Part shown: positions 6,115-9,505 of the stretch, piece by piece
Numbering within the stretch: the stretch's first letter is position 1
Layout of the letters: each line of letters opens with the position of its first letter
Origin: JBFMFE01 sp040752295
GTDB taxonomy: Bacteria; UBP15; UBA6099; JBFMBQ01
Assembly (NCBI GenBank): GCA_040752295.1
Contig: JBFMFE010000280.1
Coordinates: 1 to 9,505, forward strand
Direction of reading: 5' to 3'
Length of the DNA: 9,505 bases
Notes under the pieces: model-generated
Databases searched by the model: none
Told to the model about the DNA's origin: nothing
Seen by the model: only the letters and a program-made list of their open reading frames with translations
Position numbers and translations under genes: made by a program

Positions 6115-7326
6115 TCATTCCCCCGGCGCTCTCCCCGCTTCGACGCCCTTTAACAGTGACTCCGCCGCCTCGATGACGCGCCCCGGCTTTATCCCGCTCA
6201 TGCACGGCACGCCCGGATACGGACACCGCGTCATACCGCACGAGTCACACGGGACGCTCTCGCGCACCACGACCTGGTTGTCCGCGTAGCTGCGCCACTC
6301 GTCCCTGTCCGTAGCCGCCCACTGTAGTATGACCGCCGGCACGGAAAAAGCCGCCGCCACGTGCCTCGGCGCCGAGTCCAGCGTGAGAAGAAGCGAAAGC
6401 CGCGAAACCACCGCGGCCGATTCATCGAACGTGGTCTTCCCGGATATATCCAGAAACCCGCCCCGGGGAACCCGTGCGGTTATCTCGTTCACAACGTCCA
6501 CCGCGCCCGCGCCGCCTAAAAAAATCACACGCGCATCGCGCTTTTCGATAAGGTGTCTCGTCACCGCCGCCCATCCCTCCGCCGTCCACCTCTTCACCGG
6601 CAGCCCCGCGTCGGGAGCGACGCCGACCACCAGCCCGTCCCCACCTGCGCCGACCTGCCGGAACCATTTCTCCGCCTTCTCGCCGGCGGAGGGGGAAAAC
6701 CTGACCAGCGGCTTCGCGTCCCCGCCCGCCGCGCCGACCGCCGCCGTAATCCTCATGTTCTGCTCGACAGGCGTCAGACCCGGTTCGTACGCGACGGGGT
6801 GGGTGAGCATGAACCCGCCGCCTTTCCCCGCGGGACCAACCCTGACGCCCGAACGACACGCGAACCCGACGGCGAGGTCCCTCACGTCGCGCCTCAGAAC
6901 CACGCACACGTCGTAACGCTCCAGCCGCAGCGCCTTCAGCGCCCGAATGAAATCAGACCAGCCGGCGCCCCCTCCCCTCGCGTACCACGGCGCATCCGCC
7001 ACCGTCACCCTGTCCACGTCGGGGTTCCTCTCCAGCGCCGGCGCAGACCAGGAACCCGCGACACACGTTATCTCCGCGCCCGGAAACCGTTCCCTGAGCG
7101 CGTGGAGCGCGGGCGTCGCAAGCAGCACGTCCCCCATGTGATCCAGTTTGACGACCGATATCCTTCTCACCCTCTCCCTCGCTGCCCCGCCCGGACCCAT
7201 CCTCCCCGAAACGAACCACACGAGGCGCGCCGGAAGAAACACCACACCTCCCACCGCGTCTATCAACGACGCGATAAGGAAATTCCTGAAGCGCCTGAAG
7301 TTTTTTCTTCGGACGTAAAAAGGCAT
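6115..7326 (-). CDS. Family 9 glycosyltransferase A (heptosyltransferase-like)
   Basis: GT-B fold enzyme related to ADP-heptose:LPS heptosyltransferases, expected at the cytoplasmic face of the inner membrane in surface-glycan assembly. The 403-aa protein has an unusual ~50-residue N-terminal extension with basic and hydrophobic stretches (about 1-50), possibly membrane-associating. The family N-domain follows: ISVVKLDHMGDVLLATPA (56-73) and the FPGAEI strand. The C-domain contains VGVAPDAG and a donor-site segment TLDSAPRHVAAA (315-326), a variant of the usual NDSGPMH-type motif. The next usual FGPT element is replaced by LQWAATD (334-340). A C-terminal Cys cluster (360, 363, 368, 375) resembles that of glycosyltransferase B. 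ATG 7326 has only a short-spaced GGAG. The donor sugar is not predictable, and the altered donor-site motifs may mean a changed specificity. It is a distant paralogue of the 8269-9471 gene. Confidence 0.88.
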   Translation of the reverse strand: MPFYVRRKNFRRFRNFLIASLIDAVGGVVFLPARLVWFVSGRMGPGGAARERVRRISVVKLDHMGDVLLATPALHALRERFPGAEITCVAGSWSAPALERNPDVDRVTVADAPWYARGGGAGWSDFIRALKALRLERYDVCVVLRRDVRDLAVGFACRSGVRVGPAGKGGGFMLTHPVAYEPGLTPVEQNMRITAAVGAAGGDAKPLVRFSPSAGEKAEKWFRQVGAGGDGLVVGVAPDAGLPVKRWTAEGWAAVTRHLIEKRDARVIFLGGAGAVDVVNEITARVPRGGFLDISGKTTFDESAAVVSRLSLLLTLDSAPRHVAAAFSVPAVILQWAATDRDEWRSYADNQVVVRESVPCDSCGMTRCPYPGVPCMSGIKPGRVIEAAESLLKGVEAGRAPGE

Positions 7327-7338
7327 CTGCTCCGAAAC

Positions 7339-7350
7339 CGGGATATCCCG
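7339..7350. repeat. Perfect 12-base palindrome in the methyltransferase-glycosyltransferase A gap
   Basis: CGGGATATCCCG reads identically on both strands and lies 13 bases upstream of the glycosyltransferase A start, in a 65-base gap that is the longest inside the operon. It could be a small protein-binding site or chance in G+C-rich DNA. I see no clear -10/-35 pair here. Confidence 0.3.
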
Positions 7351-7391
7351 TTATCGCGCTCCCGAACCCGCCGGACGCAGGCTTGTCTTTC

Positions 7392-8276
7392 TCACGCCCG
7401 CCGGCACAACGCGACTATGTTGTCGGAAAGGTACCTCCCGGGGTAACGGACGACGAACCTTTTCGCCGCCGCCCTGACGGCGCCGGCGGGGATTGGCGAG
7501 CCGCCGGGCAGCAAGCCGCACCCGCTCCCGGCTTCAACGCTCCTTACGTACGATGGCATCTTTAAAAAATGTCCCGCCGAGTAATAATGCTTGTAAAAAA
7601 ACCTCACGGCGCGCAGACCGCTCGCCCGGATAAGACGCTTGAGGCTGTCCGTCCGGAACAGTTGAAGGTGCTCGCCAGCCTTGTAATGCGCCCATCCTTT
7701 CCCCTGAAGCGTGCGGAAGAGACTGCCTGCGTTCGGGGTTGATAGAACCAGCGCCCCGTCCGGCTTCACCATCTCGCGAACGTTCTTCAAGAAAACAACG
7801 GGGTCAGGCGTATGCTCGACGACCTCGATCGCGGTCACGGCGTCGAAAGGCTCGCCCGGGAAAGGGACGTCCTCGAGTCTGGACACGCGCACGGGCACGC
7901 CGAGCCTGTCGGCAGCCCGCCTCGCCGCCCACGGCGACAACTCCACGCCGGAGATCTCCCACCCCCTCTCCCTCCCCATCTCGAGGAGCAGCCCGGTCCC
8001 GCAGCCGATGTCGAGCAGCCGCCCCCCGCCGGGCACGGCGCCCGCCAGAACATCGAGCACCCACCGGTTGAAATTCCTGTCGGCGAGTTCCCCGCCCGCC
8101 TGCAACTTCCTCCCGACGTAGTATGACTCGTCGTATATGCCCGCGTCCACCTCCCGCGGAACGGCGAAGATCAGCCCGCAGCGGCGGCATTCCAGGAATT
8201 TTCTGTCCTCATATCCCGCCGCGGTGCGCGCGGAAACGCCGCCGCACAGAATGCACGACGTCCTGTTCTCAGGCAA
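7392..8276 (-). CDS. Class I SAM-dependent methyltransferase with N-terminal zinc ribbon
   Basis: Transfers a methyl group from S-adenosylmethionine to a substrate that is probably a sugar, lipid-linked glycan or other envelope molecule, judging from the flanking glycosyltransferases. The 294-aa protein opens with a four-Cys zinc-ribbon pattern (CxxC at 8/11 and 30/33). The Rossmann-type domain follows: motif I LLDIGCGTG (87-95), acidic residue Glu112 in GVELSP for the SAM ribose, EVVEHTPDP (151-159), and a LVLSTPN strand (177-182). HLQLF (203-207) matches a feature common in UbiG-like methyltransferases of polysaccharide clusters. The start is TTG at 8274-8276, preceded by a close GGAGGGG; it lies before the first Cys pair and overlaps the upstream glycosyltransferase by eight bases, implying coupled translation. 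The acceptor atom and substrate cannot be read from the sequence. Confidence 0.9.
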   Translation of the reverse strand: MPENRTSCILCGGVSARTAAGYEDRKFLECRRCGLIFAVPREVDAGIYDESYYVGRKLQAGGELADRNFNRWVLDVLAGAVPGGGRLLDIGCGTGLLLEMGRERGWEISGVELSPWAARRAADRLGVPVRVSRLEDVPFPGEPFDAVTAIEVVEHTPDPVVFLKNVREMVKPDGALVLSTPNAGSLFRTLQGKGWAHYKAGEHLQLFRTDSLKRLIRASGLRAVRFFYKHYYSAGHFLKMPSYVRSVEAGSGCGLLPGGSPIPAGAVRAAAKRFVVRYPGRYLSDNIVALCRRA

Positions 8277-9471
8277 ACCCCTCCGCCCCCTTCCCCGGGT
8301 TCATACCCCGCCGCTCCAGCAGGCGCAGAGCAGCGTCGAACACCTCCGGAACCGAAATCTCCTCCATGCATTCGGCACGCGCGCATTTCCTGAAAGCGCC
8401 GATAAGCTCGTAGTAACACGGGGAACAGGGCGAACCGGCTGATACTACCACGTTCCCCTCGCCCGGCGGGGCGAGCCGTTCCGGACGCGTGGGACCGAAA
8501 ATCGCCACCGTGGGAGTCCCCGCCGCCGCCGCGATGTGAAGCGGCGCCGAGTCGTTCCCTATGAACAGACCGCACCGCGCGAGGAGCGCCGCCGTCTGCT
8601 TCAGCGTGAGCGCGCCGACCGCGTTCAGCGGCGCCGGCGCGGCGTTCTTTACGATGTAACCGGCGGCATCGGCGTCCGACCCCGCGCCCACGAGCACGAC
8701 CGCCGCGCCCAGTTCGCGGGCGACGCGCTCCGCAAGCTCCGCGAACTTTTCCTTCCCCCACCTCTTCGCGTGAAAAACCGTCCAGGGGTTCTCGCCCCCT
8801 CCAGGGGCGAGGGCGACCCTGAGTGTCCGGTGTCCGGCGCCGGCGAGAAAACGTTCGACCGCCGCTTCGTCATCCGGGCGCCAGTGAATTTCCATTCTTC
8901 GGTCGTCCCCGGAACCGCCGAACGGCTCGAGCAGGTCGAGATACCAGTCAATCATGTGCCCCGGACCATTCCACCGCCTGGGTATCCGGTGGGTCAGCGG
9001 GAAGCCGCGCCCGTAATCGTTCCAGCCGACCCTTGCCGGGATCCCGGCGCGCCACGCGGGAAGGTAGGTGTACGGTCCTCCGGCGTCGAAAAAGAGCGCC
9101 ATGTCGTAATCCCGCCTCCTGAGAGAGCGGAGAAATTCCCTCTTTTCGGCGGCTGAATGCGTCTTCGACCTCGGGTGCACGAGTTCCTCGACCCCGTCCA
9201 AGTTCGGATTGCCTTCCAGCGCCTCGCGGTACTCCGGGCGAGTGTAGTACGTGATCGCCGCGGCGGGAAAAAGCGCTCGAATGCGGCGCAGCGCGGGGGT
9301 CGTCATCAGCACGTCGCCGATAGCGCCGGTGCGCATGACCGCGATCCTCCGCACCCCGGCGTTCCTCACCGCGGCGCCGCGCAGCAAACCCGCCGCCCGC
9401 GCCAGACCGAACGCGCGGTCAACGACGACCCAGAGGGCGCTCATCAGAAAATACCTGTAGAACTTAAACAT
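8269..9471 (-). CDS. Family 9 glycosyltransferase B (heptosyltransferase-like)
   Basis: Probable LPS-core or related surface-glycan glycosyltransferase of the ADP-heptose:LPS heptosyltransferase family, 400 aa. After a ~40-residue hydrophobic/basic N-terminal extension comes the family N-domain RTGAIGDVLMTTPALRRIR (47-65). The C-domain has the phosphate-loop-like LAPGGGENPW (221-230) and the classic donor site GNDSAPLHIAAAAGTP (305-320) followed by IFGPTRPERLAP (324-335). The C-terminal CxxC plus two further Cys (349, 352, 363, 368) matches a Cys-rich segment common in heptosyltransferase II-like proteins. Unlike glycosyltransferase A, all expected donor-site motifs are intact. ATG 9471 has AGGGAG only three bases upstream. 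It is the first operon gene visible; the promoter may lie beyond the window end, as 9472-9505 holds none that I recognise. Confidence 0.92.
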   Translation of the reverse strand: MFKFYRYFLMSALWVVVDRAFGLARAAGLLRGAAVRNAGVRRIAVMRTGAIGDVLMTTPALRRIRALFPAAAITYYTRPEYREALEGNPNLDGVEELVHPRSKTHSAAEKREFLRSLRRRDYDMALFFDAGGPYTYLPAWRAGIPARVGWNDYGRGFPLTHRIPRRWNGPGHMIDWYLDLLEPFGGSGDDRRMEIHWRPDDEAAVERFLAGAGHRTLRVALAPGGGENPWTVFHAKRWGKEKFAELAERVARELGAAVVLVGAGSDADAAGYIVKNAAPAPLNAVGALTLKQTAALLARCGLFIGNDSAPLHIAAAAGTPTVAIFGPTRPERLAPPGEGNVVVSAGSPCSPCYYELIGAFRKCARAECMEEISVPEVFDAALRLLERRGMNPGKGAEGFA

Positions 9472-9505
9472 CGGCTCCCTGCTTCAGCTTATTTCTCAAC
9501 GTACC

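Noticed and set aside
5483..6289. 268-codon plus-strand open frame
   Set aside because: It lies opposite tgt and the end of glycosyltransferase A; composition is Arg/His/Pro-rich and no protein family is recognisable.
6553..7446. 297-codon plus-strand open frame
   Set aside because: It lies opposite glycosyltransferase A, is Arg/Pro-rich with no domain pattern, and is best explained as a shadow of the real gene.

Overview
The window is G+C-rich, densely coding bacterial chromosome with no rRNA, tRNA, CRISPR array, insertion sequence or phage gene that I can see. The gene set points to a diderm (Gram-negative-type) bacterium: a TolC-like outer-membrane efflux protein, two heptosyltransferase-like family 9 glycosyltransferases of the kind that build lipopolysaccharide core, and the Sec accessory protein YajC. 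The long acyl-CoA dehydrogenase resembles the VLCAD / Bacillus FadE type. I cannot name the phylum from the sequence; an uncultured lineage is plausible but unproven.

Layout: (1) Positions 1-1912, plus strand: one large TolC-family protein whose upstream context is cut by the window edge. (2) Positions 1913-1990: a short convergent junction. (3) Positions 1991-3760, minus strand: a complete 589-residue acyl-CoA dehydrogenase. (4) Positions 3761-3959: the only sizeable intergenic region. It carries a perfect-consensus sigma70-type promoter reading into the dehydrogenase, a CRP/FNR-type palindrome over the expected transcription start, further inverted repeats in the leader and a strong ribosome binding site. 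(5) Positions 3960-9471, minus strand: six tightly packed genes that look like one operon. In transcription order they are family 9 glycosyltransferase B, zinc-ribbon SAM methyltransferase, family 9 glycosyltransferase A, tgt (queuosine tRNA-guanine transglycosylase), yajC, and a membrane-anchored proline-rich protein with a SPOR-like C-terminus. Junctions range from an 8-base overlap to a 65-base gap.

How it fits together: the three upstream operon genes probably assemble and modify a cell-surface glycan. tgt modifies tRNA wobble guanine, yajC assists the Sec translocon, and the last gene probably binds peptidoglycan in the periplasm. The pair tgt-yajC is a familiar bacterial neighbourhood, but here the usual secD/secF continuation is missing and the SPOR-like gene takes its place. 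The acyl-CoA dehydrogenase stands apart with its own promoter and is the gene most visibly regulated. I see no wholly new system. The best leads are the operator-like architecture in front of the dehydrogenase, the roughly 130-residue insertion in the TolC-like protein, and the SPOR-like gene behind yajC.
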